NCBI GenBank assembly: GCA_016845585.1
Contig: JAERSO010000143.1
Span: 1 to 64,000, forward strand
Direction: 5' to 3'
From: Acidimicrobiaceae bacterium
GTDB taxonomy: Bacteria > Actinomycetota > Acidimicrobiia > Acidimicrobiales > Aldehydirespiratoraceae
Length of the DNA stretch: 64,000 bases
Position 1 is the stretch's first letter; each line of letters opens with the position of its first letter. A program made the position numbers and the translations under genes. The notes under the pieces were generated by a model. It searched no databases and was not told where the DNA came from. It was given only the letters and a program-made list of their open reading frames with translations. Positions 32,615-41,272 of this stretch are shown in pieces.

Positions 32615-34113
32615 TGCGCCGCGGGAGGCGCCGAGGCGCGGAGCTCACCTCACCGGTGGTGACTCCGCCACCGCCGGGCGGGGCCTATCGGCCGTTGTCC
32701 GACGGCGACCGCGATCAGATCGTGGATCATGCCTTCGCGATGCTCGCCGAGGTGGGGATGGCCGGTGCCCCTGACCGATACGCGGAACTGCTGACGGCGG
32801 CAGGGGCCGTGGCTCGAGAAGACGGCCGGCTTCGGTTTCCCCGGGCGATGGTGGAGGCCGCTTTGTCGCGTGCGCCCTCGACGGTCGAGCTCCCCGGGTT
32901 CGTCGAGGACCATGGTGTGTCGATCGGTCGCGACGGCGTACACATCGGCACCGGTGGTGCCGCCGTGCAGATGCTCGACGGGGCAACTGGCACCTACCGC
33001 GATTCCACGTTGGCCGACCTGTGGACGATGATGCGCGTGCTCGACGAGTGCCCCAACATCCACTACGGCCTGCGCCCACTCGTCGCTCGTGACATCACCG
33101 GGGATCTCGAACTCGACCTCAACACCGCCTTCGCCGTCACCAGTGCCACGGCGAAACCGACTGGGGTCAGCTTCACCTCGGCGGCAACCGTCGATCCCGT
33201 GGTCGACATGTTCGACGCGGCGCTCGGCACCGAGGGCGCGTTCGCCCGACAGCCGTTCTCCATGGCGGTCGTCGTCCACGTCGTGCCGCCCCTGCGCTTC
33301 TCTCCCGAGGGCTGCGAGATCATGGAACGGGCGATCGAACGGGGCATGATCGTGCAGACCTGCTCAGCGGGGCAGGCGGGGGCGACGAGCCCGCCGGCAC
33401 TGGCCGGCAGCCTGGCGCAAGGCCTGGCCGAGATCCTCGCCGGAGCCGTGCTCGCCGACACGATCAAGCCCGGCCATCCTTGCATCCACGCGTTCATGCC
33501 GTTCGTCTCGGATCTGCGCAGCGGGGCGATGACCGGCGGAAGCGGCGAGGCGGCCGTCACCAGCGCCGCGGCGGCCCAGTTGCTGCGTGATCTGGAGATT
33601 CCGCACGCCGTTTCGGCCGGGATCACCGAAGCCAAGACAGCCGACAACCAGGCCGGCTACGAGAAGGGCTACACCGTGTCGCTCGCCGCCCACGCCGGCG
33701 CCGACATGGTGCAGCTCTCCGTCGGCATGCTCGGCTCGATCATGGTGGCGAGCCCCGAGAGCCTCGTGATCGACAACGACATGTGCGGGGCGATACTCCG
33801 CAGCGTCCGTGGCGTCGAGGTCGACCCCGCCTACCTGGACCTGGCCATCATCGAGGACGTCGTCACTGGCGAGGGCCACTACCTCGGCCAGGCCCAGACA
33901 CTCGAACTGATGCGCAGCGAGTACGTGTATCCCGATCTCGGCGACCGCCGCTCCGTCGACGAATGGGTGTCGGCCGGCGAGCCGAGCCTGTGGGAACGCG
34001 CCGGCGACCGCGTGTCGGAGATCCTCGCCGCCGGCCGACCCGACCATCTCACCCGCGGCAACGAGGCCACGATCCGTGGCCGCTTTCCGATTCTCCTGGA
34101 GGAACGTTCGTGA
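32614..34113 (+). CDS. MttB-family (trimethylamine methyltransferase-like) protein, non-pyrrolysine
   Basis: A 499-aa TIM-barrel protein of the MttB superfamily. Family stretches are AMLAEVGMAGAPDRYAELL, FVEDHGVSIGRDGVHIGTGG, GQAGATSPPALAGSLAQGLAE and ITEAKTADNQAGYEKG. There is no in-frame amber codon, so it belongs with non-Pyl members such as glycine-betaine methyltransferases. Known members move a methyl from a quaternary amine to a corrinoid protein; no corrinoid protein gene is in this window. The downstream dimethylglycine-dehydrogenase-like gene fits stepwise N-demethylation. GTG start 32614. Confidence 0.85.
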   Translation: MRRGRRRGAELTSPVVTPPPPGGAYRPLSDGDRDQIVDHAFAMLAEVGMAGAPDRYAELLTAAGAVAREDGRLRFPRAMVEAALSRAPSTVELPGFVEDHGVSIGRDGVHIGTGGAAVQMLDGATGTYRDSTLADLWTMMRVLDECPNIHYGLRPLVARDITGDLELDLNTAFAVTSATAKPTGVSFTSAATVDPVVDMFDAALGTEGAFARQPFSMAVVVHVVPPLRFSPEGCEIMERAIERGMIVQTCSAGQAGATSPPALAGSLAQGLAEILAGAVLADTIKPGHPCIHAFMPFVSDLRSGAMTGGSGEAAVTSAAAAQLLRDLEIPHAVSAGITEAKTADNQAGYEKGYTVSLAAHAGADMVQLSVGMLGSIMVASPESLVIDNDMCGAILRSVRGVEVDPAYLDLAIIEDVVTGEGHYLGQAQTLELMRSEYVYPDLGDRRSVDEWVSAGEPSLWERAGDRVSEILAAGRPDHLTRGNEATIRGRFPILLEERS

Positions 34114-36578
34114 CCGACCGCTGTGAAATCGTGGTCATCGGAGGAGGAGCGGTCGGCGCGTCGATTCTGTGGCATCTGGCCGAAGCCGGGCGCTCCGACG
34201 CGGTCCTGATCGAGAAGCACGAGTTGACCGCCGGGTCCACCTGGCACGCCGCGGGAAACGTGCCGACATTCTCCAACAGCTGGCTCGGCCAGCGCGCCGG
34301 CAACTACGCCTGGCGCCTCTACTCCGAGCTGGCCGACGACCCCGACGATCCGATCACCTACCGTCACACGCAGGCGTTCTGGCCGGGTCACACCGAGAGC
34401 CGAATCGATCACTTCCATCACCTGATCGCCATTGCGACCGGACTCGGGTTCGACCTGCAGATGGTCTCTCCCGCCGAGATGGAGGCGATGCATCCGTACT
34501 GGCAGGACGACGGCACGGTGATCGCCGGGCTCCTCGACCCCTATGAGGGCGACATCGACCCGAGCGGGCTGACCCAGGGCTTCGCCCGGCGAGCGCGCGA
34601 GCGGGGGGCCACCGTTCGTCGGCACACGCGCGTCGTCGACATCGATCGGCTCGCCCCTGGCGCCGACGCTCGCTGGCGCGTACATGTCGAGTCGCGCGGT
34701 GATCGCAGCGCGATCGACTGCGACATCATCGTCAACGCCGCCGGGTTCTACGGTGCTGAGATCAGCGCCATGGCCGGCATCGACGTGCCGCTCGCCGTCC
34801 TCGAACACCAGTACCTGATGACCGGCGCCGTGCCCGAACTGGTCGAGAACACCGAGATGTTCCCGCTGGTGCGTGATCCGGAGATCATGTTCTACCTCCG
34901 CCGTGAGAACGACCGTTTCCTGTTCGGGAACTATGGACACGAAGGTCGCACGGTCTGGGAGAACGGGAAGCCCGACGTCTTCGACGCCTCCCTGTTCGCT
35001 CCTGACGACGAGGGGATCGCGGAGGTCGCCGAACTGGCGATGGCCCACGTGCCGATCCTCGGCGAGGTGGGCATCGCCGAGTTCGTGAATGGGCCGATCA
35101 CCTACACGCCCGACATGAACCCACTCATCGGCGCGGCCCGCGGCGTCGATGGCTTCTACCAGGCAGTGGGTGTTCAGATCGGAATCACCCACGCTGCCGC
35201 GGCCGGCAAGGTCCTCACCGAGATGATCACCGGTGGCGACACCGAATGGGACGTCTGGCCATGGGACCCCCGCCGTTTCGGCGACTGGGCGCTCGCGGGA
35301 TCCGGCCGCGACTCCTACGCCAACACCCGGGTCCGCGAGATGTACGAGCATCAGTACGGTGCGCCCTTCCCGCATCGCATGTGGACATCGGCTCGACCGA
35401 TGCAACAAACAGCGCTGTACGACACCCTTGCCGCCAAGGGTGCGCGATTCGGGCAGATCGCCGGATGGGAGCGGGCATTCTGGTTCGGCGCGGAGCCCTA
35501 CTCGCACGACACGCTGAGCTATCGCGACGAGCACTGGGACGATGCCGTCGCCGAGGAGTGCCTCGCCGTGCGCAACCACGTGGGGGTGATGGATCACGGC
35601 GGTTTCACACGGTTCGACGTCTCCGGCCCCGGCGCCGGGGCGTTCCTCGACCGCATGTTCTGCAGCCGGCTGCCCAGCATCGGGCGAGTGCGGCTCTCGT
35701 ACATGCTCCGGCCCAACGGCACCGTCTGGAGCGAAGCGACGATCGGCCGTTTCGGAAACGACCGCTTCCTGCTCCTCGGGCCGACCGCAGCACGAGAGCG
35801 CGACTTCGACTGGCTTCGGCAGCATCTGCCCGCCGATGGGAGCGTCGGCCTGCGCTACGGGACCGAACGCACGTCGACCCTGATGGTCATGGGCCCGAAG
35901 TCGCGGGAGTTGCTCGGCCGCCTCACCGAGGCCGATCTCTCGAAGGAAGCAGCGCCGTGGATGTCGCTGCGTGAGATCGAGATCGCTGATGTGATGGTGA
36001 CAGCCCTGCGGGTCAGCTTCGTCGGTGAACTCGGCTGGGAACTCCATGTCGACGATGCCGACCTCGTGGCGCTCTATGACGCGATCCACGATGTCGGTGC
36101 GGATCTGGGGCTGCGCGACTTCGGCTCGTATGCCTTGAATGCGATGCGGGTGGAGAAGGGGTATCACGGATGGGGGAGCGAGTTCGGCGTCGAGTACACG
36201 CCATTCGACGTCGGCCTCGAACGGTTCCTGGCGTTGGACAAGCCCGACTTCATCGGCCGCGACGCGGCGCTGGCAATCGCGGAAGAACATGCGGCGTGGA
36301 GCTATGGCGTGTGGACGGTCGACACCGGTGAGATGCCCGGCCCGGCCGGCGATCCGCCGCCGTCGGCGCCGATTCGTGTCGACGGTGAGGTGGCGGGCTT
36401 CGTCACCTCGGCCAGCATGGGCTTTCGGACCGGCCAACGTGTCTGCCTCGGCTATGTCGAAGGCCGATTCGCGAACACGGTCGAGGGTTTCACCATCGAC
36501 GGCTACGGGACCGACTGTCCAGCCGAGCGCCACCAGCACGGCGTGTATGACCCTGACCACGAACGGCCACGCGGCTGA
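34110..36578 (+). CDS. Dimethylglycine/sarcosine dehydrogenase-like flavoprotein with GcvT domain
   Basis: 822 aa in two parts. Residues 1-~400 are a DAO-type FAD oxidoreductase (VVIGGGAVGASILWHLAEAG, ELTAGSTWHAAGNVPTF, GFYQAVGVQIGITHAAAAGK). Residues ~430-822 are a GcvT-like tetrahydrofolate-binding domain (VMDHGGFTRFDVSGPGA, GELGWELHV, LNAMRVEKGYHGWGSEF). Such enzymes oxidatively demethylate N-methyl amino acids and pass the one-carbon unit to folate. Start GTG 34110 overlaps the MttB stop and has GGAGGAA upstream. The large antisense ORF 33879-36647 is a shadow of this gene. Confidence 0.88.
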   Translation: MTDRCEIVVIGGGAVGASILWHLAEAGRSDAVLIEKHELTAGSTWHAAGNVPTFSNSWLGQRAGNYAWRLYSELADDPDDPITYRHTQAFWPGHTESRIDHFHHLIAIATGLGFDLQMVSPAEMEAMHPYWQDDGTVIAGLLDPYEGDIDPSGLTQGFARRARERGATVRRHTRVVDIDRLAPGADARWRVHVESRGDRSAIDCDIIVNAAGFYGAEISAMAGIDVPLAVLEHQYLMTGAVPELVENTEMFPLVRDPEIMFYLRRENDRFLFGNYGHEGRTVWENGKPDVFDASLFAPDDEGIAEVAELAMAHVPILGEVGIAEFVNGPITYTPDMNPLIGAARGVDGFYQAVGVQIGITHAAAAGKVLTEMITGGDTEWDVWPWDPRRFGDWALAGSGRDSYANTRVREMYEHQYGAPFPHRMWTSARPMQQTALYDTLAAKGARFGQIAGWERAFWFGAEPYSHDTLSYRDEHWDDAVAEECLAVRNHVGVMDHGGFTRFDVSGPGAGAFLDRMFCSRLPSIGRVRLSYMLRPNGTVWSEATIGRFGNDRFLLLGPTAARERDFDWLRQHLPADGSVGLRYGTERTSTLMVMGPKSRELLGRLTEADLSKEAAPWMSLREIEIADVMVTALRVSFVGELGWELHVDDADLVALYDAIHDVGADLGLRDFGSYALNAMRVEKGYHGWGSEFGVEYTPFDVGLERFLALDKPDFIGRDAALAIAEEHAAWSYGVWTVDTGEMPGPAGDPPPSAPIRVDGEVAGFVTSASMGFRTGQRVCLGYVEGRFANTVEGFTIDGYGTDCPAERHQHGVYDPDHERPRG

Positions 36579-36592
36579 GGAGTGATTCGACG

Positions 36593-37477
36593 ATGAAGGT
36601 GATCCAATTCGGGCTCGGGACGATGGGGTTGCCGATGGCGACCACACTCCTCGCGTCGGGAGTCGACCTGGTGGCGACAGACACCGTCGCCGACGGACGC
36701 GACGCGTTCGCGGCCGCCGGAGGTCGAACCGACGGCCCCGACGACATCGACGTGACCCAAGCCTCGGTCGTCTTGACGATGCTGCCAGAGGGTGACCATG
36801 TCCGATCCGTCTTCGACACGGTCCTGCCCTCCGTGCAACCCGGCACCGTGATGCTCGATTGCTCCACGATCAATGTCGCCACTGCGCACGAACTGGGCGT
36901 GGCAGCTCACGCCCGTGGCGCCGAACTCGTCGATGCCCCTGTATCGGGCGGGCCCGAAGGCGCGGCGAACGGCAGCCTGAGCTTCATGGTCGGTGGCGAC
37001 CCAGCGGCGATCGACCGGGTTCGCACACTGCTCGATCACATGGGGCAGCGGACCACGGTCTTCGGTGAGGCGGGGATGGGGCAGGCGGCGAAAGCGTGCC
37101 ACAACATGATCGTGGGCATCACCGGACTCGCGGTGTTCGAGGGATTCGCCCTGGCCGAGGGACTCGGCCTGGACGCCGGTGATTTCCACGCCCTCTGCTC
37201 GACGGCCGCCGCCGCATGCTGGACCCTTGACAACCGCTGCCCGGTACCGGGGGTCGTGGATGCCGCACCCGCCAGCAACGACTACCGGCCGGGTTTCGCG
37301 GCCCGGCTGATGGCGAAGGATCTTCGGCTCGCCCAGGCAGCAGCCGATGCAGCCGACGTCGAGACATCCTTCGGGCGGCAGGCCGCCGAGCGGTTCGGCG
37401 CGTTCGTCGACGCCGGCCACGGCGACCTCGACTACTCCGCATTCTTCCGTACCCTTCGACCAGGAGCACACTCGTGA
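36593..37477 (+). CDS. 3-hydroxyisobutyrate-dehydrogenase-family NAD(P) oxidoreductase
   Basis: A 294-aa beta-hydroxyacid dehydrogenase. FGLGTMGLPMA is the dinucleotide loop, DAPVSGGPEGAANGSL the substrate-binding motif, and GQAAKACHNMIV carries the catalytic lysine. It would oxidise a short beta-hydroxy acid to a semialdehyde or oxo acid, a fitting substrate for the aldehyde dehydrogenase encoded next (GTGA overlap). It is the only gene in the operon preceded by a gap (14 bp). Confidence 0.88.
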   Translation: MKVIQFGLGTMGLPMATTLLASGVDLVATDTVADGRDAFAAAGGRTDGPDDIDVTQASVVLTMLPEGDHVRSVFDTVLPSVQPGTVMLDCSTINVATAHELGVAAHARGAELVDAPVSGGPEGAANGSLSFMVGGDPAAIDRVRTLLDHMGQRTTVFGEAGMGQAAKACHNMIVGITGLAVFEGFALAEGLGLDAGDFHALCSTAAAACWTLDNRCPVPGVVDAAPASNDYRPGFAARLMAKDLRLAQAAADAADVETSFGRQAAERFGAFVDAGHGDLDYSAFFRTLRPGAHS

Positions 37478-38961
37478 CCGCCGAACTCTTGTCCATCACT
37501 CTTCCCACGGACGGCCTCGCGGGATGTTTCATCGACGGGGCGTGGCATACGCCGGCGGCCACCCTCGCCGTCGAGAATCCATCCCGCCGCGACATCATCA
37601 CCGAGGTCGGACGGGCGGGCGCCACCGAGGTCGACCTCGCCGTCGCGGCCGCCCGACGTGCCCTACCCGCGTGGCGAGCGCTTCCCGCCAGCGAACGTGG
37701 CGCACTCCTCGCCGAGCTCGCACGACGTCTCACCGAGAACCATGAGGAGGTCGCACGGTTGCTGGCCGCCGAGACCGGCAACGCGATTCGCACCCAGTCC
37801 CGCGGTGAGACGGCCGGCGCCGCGGGCGTGTTGCGCTACTTCGGCGGTGTCGCCGTCGAGCAGAAGGGTGAGGTGCTCCCGTTCGGCCCCGATCTCTTCT
37901 CGTACTCGACTCGGGAACCGATCGGTGTCGTCGGTTCGATCATTCCGTGGAACTCACCGCTCCAACTCGGATGCGGGAAGATCTCGATGGCGCTCGCCAC
38001 CGGCAACACCCTGGTGTTGAAACCGGCCGAGGACGCGCCGCTGGCGATCCTGCGACTCACGGAGCTGGCCGCCGATCTGTTCCCACCTGGTGTGTTCAAT
38101 GTCGTCACCGGCGTTGGCGAGGAAGCGGGGGCGGCCCTGGCGGCGCACCCGGGAGTCGACAAGCTCTCGTTCACCGGCTCGTCCGAGGTGGGTCATGCGG
38201 TTGCCCGTCAGGCCGCCGAGAGGTTGGCTCATACCACGCTCGAACTCGGCGGCAAGAGCCCGTGCATCGTCTTCCCTGACGCGTGCACCGACGATCGGGT
38301 CGCCACGACGGCGCAGGGGATCGTGAACGCCATGCGGTTCGCTCGGCAGGGCCAGTCGTGCACGGCGGGCTCTCGGCTCTTTGTCCACCGGGACGTCTGG
38401 GACAAGGTGATGGCGGCGGTGGTCGAGAGCGCCGACGCGATGATCGTCGGCGACGCGCTCGACGAACGATCAGACATCGGCGCCATCATCAATGCCGAGC
38501 GCTATGGGGAGGTCCGTGCCTACGTTGCCGAGGCGGAGGCTGGTGGCGCCACCCTCCTGACCGGCGCCGTGCCGGCAGCGGTCGACGAAATCGACGCCTA
38601 TCAGCCGGTCCCCACCGTGATCACCGATGTCGACAACTCGTGGCGGATCTCGCGCGAGGAAGTGTTCGGTCCCGTCATGGTCGCCATCCCCTGGGAGGGC
38701 GAGGCCGATGTCATCGCCATGGCCAACGACACGCACTATGGGCTGGCCGCATTCGTGTTCTCCCAGGACGTCGACACGGTGATGCGGGTGAGCGCCGCGC
38801 TCGAAGCCGGATGGATCTGGGTCAACGACGGAGGCGGGCAGATACCGGGAATGTCGTATGGCGGTATCAAACAGAGTGGCCTCGGTCGCGAGTACTCGAT
38901 CGAAGGTGCGCTCGATGCCTACACGTCCCGCAAGTCGGTGACGATGAGGTTGCGCCGGTGA
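37474..38961 (+). CDS. NAD(P)-dependent aldehyde dehydrogenase
   Basis: A 495-aa ALDH-superfamily enzyme. IIPWNSPLQLG has the conserved asparagine, FTGSSEVGH the nucleotide-binding loop, LELGGKSPCIV the general-base glutamate, and ARQGQSCTAGSRLFV the catalytic cysteine. EVFGPVMVAIPW closes the fold. It probably oxidises the semialdehyde produced by the preceding dehydrogenase or aminotransferase. GTG start overlaps the previous stop, and its own stop overlaps the GTG of the following PLP gene. Confidence 0.92.
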   Translation: MTAELLSITLPTDGLAGCFIDGAWHTPAATLAVENPSRRDIITEVGRAGATEVDLAVAAARRALPAWRALPASERGALLAELARRLTENHEEVARLLAAETGNAIRTQSRGETAGAAGVLRYFGGVAVEQKGEVLPFGPDLFSYSTREPIGVVGSIIPWNSPLQLGCGKISMALATGNTLVLKPAEDAPLAILRLTELAADLFPPGVFNVVTGVGEEAGAALAAHPGVDKLSFTGSSEVGHAVARQAAERLAHTTLELGGKSPCIVFPDACTDDRVATTAQGIVNAMRFARQGQSCTAGSRLFVHRDVWDKVMAAVVESADAMIVGDALDERSDIGAIINAERYGEVRAYVAEAEAGGATLLTGAVPAAVDEIDAYQPVPTVITDVDNSWRISREEVFGPVMVAIPWEGEADVIAMANDTHYGLAAFVFSQDVDTVMRVSAALEAGWIWVNDGGGQIPGMSYGGIKQSGLGREYSIEGALDAYTSRKSVTMRLRR

Positions 38962-40223
38962 GTGTCGACGCGTTCGGCAACGAGATCGATCCGACCGTCG
39001 GCTACGCCCGAGGCACACATCTCTCATCGAGCGCGGCGGAGGTACGCCGCCTGCGACAGGCCCAGCGGTTGGCGGCACAGGTGGCCGCCGATCGCGGCGT
39101 TGACGGCATCGGCATCTTCACCGGCAACTCCCGCGCGTTTCCCCTCCGAGTGGAGGATCTCGGCGACTGTGAAGAGTGGGTGGGCCCAGGAGTCTTCGCC
39201 GACCGTCTGCGGGCTGTGGCCATCGAACACCTCGGCGGTCGCGCCGATGATGCGGTCGCGGTCGTCAATCGGACGTCGGGTGGAATCGTCGCTGCGATGC
39301 TGGCGCTCTCGAACGGCGAGACGGTCGTGTCGGTCGTTCCCGTGGGGGATCGCAGTCACGCGTCGGTCATCAGGGGTTGCGCGCTCGCCGGCGTGGAACT
39401 GGTCGAGATCGACGACCCCGCTGAGTTGGCAGCTGCGCTTGCCGAGGCGCAACCGGCGTTGGTCGTGGTCACCACCGTCACCAGTACCCTCGCCCGCCTC
39501 GACGATTCCGTCACTCGCTCAGCCATCGAAACAGCCAGCGCAGCGGGAGCGATCCTGTTCATGGACGAGGCCTATGGCGCGAGGCTCCGCCCCGTCCTCC
39601 ATGGTGGCGCCAAGAGCCTCGAACTCGGCGGCGACGTCGCGATCACCAACACCGACAAAGCAGGACTCAGCGGACCCCGCGGTGGTGTGATGGTCGGGCG
39701 TGAGGGAGTCGTCGTCGCCGTGCTCGCCAAGGCCTCCGAACTCGGGATCGAAGCCCGCGCCCCCATCGCACTCGGAGCACTCCGCTCGCTGGAGGCCTTC
39801 GACCCGGCGATTCTCACACAGGAAGTCGAGGACGGTCGTGCCGTCGCCGACGCGCTCATCGATCAAATGGGACCAGCGGGGATCGTGCGTACCGAGCTGG
39901 GTCCGAGTCTCGCCGAGGAGGACGTCACCGCGATCGCCCGCGCCCGTCCCGGCGGCGATGCGCTCGATCTCGCGCCCTGCGAGGTCACGGCGGCTGTGGG
40001 GATGCTGCTGCTCCGTGACCATGCTGTGCTCACCGTGAACACCCACGGCCAACCCGGAGGACGTGTCTCGATCCGCTTCAAACCCACCGCTGGTGCGGTC
40101 GAGCGCATCGGGGGCGCCGCGTCACTGGCGAGCGCGTTCGACGACGCGATCAGCACCGTGGCCGCGAACGGATCCGACGCCGATTGGGTCGCCGACTTGC
40201 TGTTCGGTGGGGGAGACTCGTGA
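38958..40223 (+). CDS. SelA-fold PLP-dependent enzyme of unknown specificity
   Basis: A 421-aa fold-type I PLP protein. NRTSGGIVAAMLALSNGE and VSVVPVGDRSHASVIRGC resemble the SelA/DgaE-like group, FMDEAYGARLRP contains the ring-nitrogen aspartate, and TNTDKAGLSGPRGGVMVG the Schiff-base lysine with the Gly-Pro-x-x-Gly signature of that group. It lacks the N-terminal part and length of genuine selenocysteine synthase, so it should not be taken as SelA. It is paired (GTGA overlap) with a DUF4392-type gene, which hints at amino-acid lyase, racemase or ammonia-lyase chemistry. Confidence 0.68.
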   Translation: MSVDAFGNEIDPTVGYARGTHLSSSAAEVRRLRQAQRLAAQVAADRGVDGIGIFTGNSRAFPLRVEDLGDCEEWVGPGVFADRLRAVAIEHLGGRADDAVAVVNRTSGGIVAAMLALSNGETVVSVVPVGDRSHASVIRGCALAGVELVEIDDPAELAAALAEAQPALVVVTTVTSTLARLDDSVTRSAIETASAAGAILFMDEAYGARLRPVLHGGAKSLELGGDVAITNTDKAGLSGPRGGVMVGREGVVVAVLAKASELGIEARAPIALGALRSLEAFDPAILTQEVEDGRAVADALIDQMGPAGIVRTELGPSLAEEDVTAIARARPGGDALDLAPCEVTAAVGMLLLRDHAVLTVNTHGQPGGRVSIRFKPTAGAVERIGGAASLASAFDDAISTVAANGSDADWVADLLFGGGDS

Positions 40224-41239
40224 CGATGGATGCCACCACGCTCGCGGCCATGGATGACCGACTCGATCGACTGGTCAACCTCGACATCGGGAGCCGCGGG
40301 ATCGAACCGCTCTACGGCGCCGCGCGAGCTCAACAGGGTCAGTCCCTCGTCGGGGCGGCCGCCGATGCCATGCTCGCCGTCCCTCAGGGCGGCACGGTGA
40401 TCGTCACCACCGGATCGGTTTCGCGGGCGTGGATCTCCGCAGGGATCGGTGAGAACGATGGACCCTCGGGTGCAGCGGCACTCGCCCGGGCGCTCGTGCT
40501 GGCACGGAGGGCCACAGTTGTGCTCGTCGCCGAAGAGGCCCTGCTCGGCCCGATCGGTCGGGTCTGTCAGGCCGGTGGACTCGCGCTGGTCGACCTCGAG
40601 CAGGCTCGGCTCGCGAACAGCGAAGGGAGCCTCGCCGTGCTCGTCACCCGGGCTTTCCCGCTGACCGATGCCGAAGGTCCTCCAGCGGCTGTCGCCATGC
40701 TCGATGAGCTCCAACCGGACCTCCTCGTCTCCACCGAGCGGGTGGGCCGCAACCGCAACGGCATCTACTACAACATGCGCGGCCGCGATTATGGCATGGG
40801 TCGAGCTCGGCTCGACGACCTGTTCGATGCCGGCCGCAAACGGGGTATTCCCGTCGTGGCGATCGGCGATGGTGGCAACGAGATCGGCATGGGTAATGTC
40901 GCGGACGAAGTCCGGAAGCATGTGCCGTTCGGCGCCGAAGGGAGCTGTCCGTGCGGTGGTGGCATCGGGGCGGTCTCAACCGCTGACGTGCTGCTCACTG
41001 CAGCTGTATCCAACTGGGGATGCGCCGCCGTCGTCGCTGCGATGGGGGCGCGAACCGGCGATGCTCGCCTGCTCCACACCGCAGTATCTGAGCGGCGGCT
41101 CCTCGATGTGATGACCGCCGAGGGGCTGATCAACTCCACCCACGGGATCATCGACGACAACGTCGACGGTATGTCGCCGGAGACCCACCTCGCCGTCGCG
41201 TCGCTGTGTACGGCGATCGTGCGAGACGCATTCGTCTGA
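40220..41239 (+). CDS. DUF4392 / D-glutamate-cyclase C-terminal-like protein
   Basis: A 339-aa protein resembling the C-terminal domain of D-glutamate cyclase (DUF4392). TVIVTTGSVSRAWISAGIGENDGPSG matches the family hallmark with its G-E-N/T-D-G-P loop; IGDGGNEIGMGNVADEV and ADVLLTAAVSNWGCAAVVAA are further conserved blocks. In mammals this family converts D-glutamate to 5-oxoproline. Here it ends the amine operon and overlaps the SelA-fold enzyme gene, so it may handle a D-amino acid or a related lactam. Start GTG 40220, or ATG 40226. Confidence 0.72.
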   Translation: MTMDATTLAAMDDRLDRLVNLDIGSRGIEPLYGAARAQQGQSLVGAAADAMLAVPQGGTVIVTTGSVSRAWISAGIGENDGPSGAAALARALVLARRATVVLVAEEALLGPIGRVCQAGGLALVDLEQARLANSEGSLAVLVTRAFPLTDAEGPPAAVAMLDELQPDLLVSTERVGRNRNGIYYNMRGRDYGMGRARLDDLFDAGRKRGIPVVAIGDGGNEIGMGNVADEVRKHVPFGAEGSCPCGGGIGAVSTADVLLTAAVSNWGCAAVVAAMGARTGDARLLHTAVSERRLLDVMTAEGLINSTHGIIDDNVDGMSPETHLAVASLCTAIVRDAFV

Positions 41240-41272
41240 CCGCGTGTCTCGGCTGTCACCGCGGGCGACGAG

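Noticed and set aside
32614-34113. Pyrrolysine-containing MttB
   Set aside because: The frame has no internal amber codon, so it is a non-Pyl family member.
33879-36647. 922-aa minus-strand ORF
   Set aside because: Antisense to the DMGDH-like gene; low-complexity basic and His/Val-rich translation without motifs, a usual shadow in G+C-rich DNA. The plus-strand frame has clear domains.
38958-40223. Selenocysteine synthase (SelA) supporting the double-UGA gene
   Set aside because: The fold signature is SelA-like but the N-terminal part and typical length of SelA are missing, and the operon context is amine catabolism.
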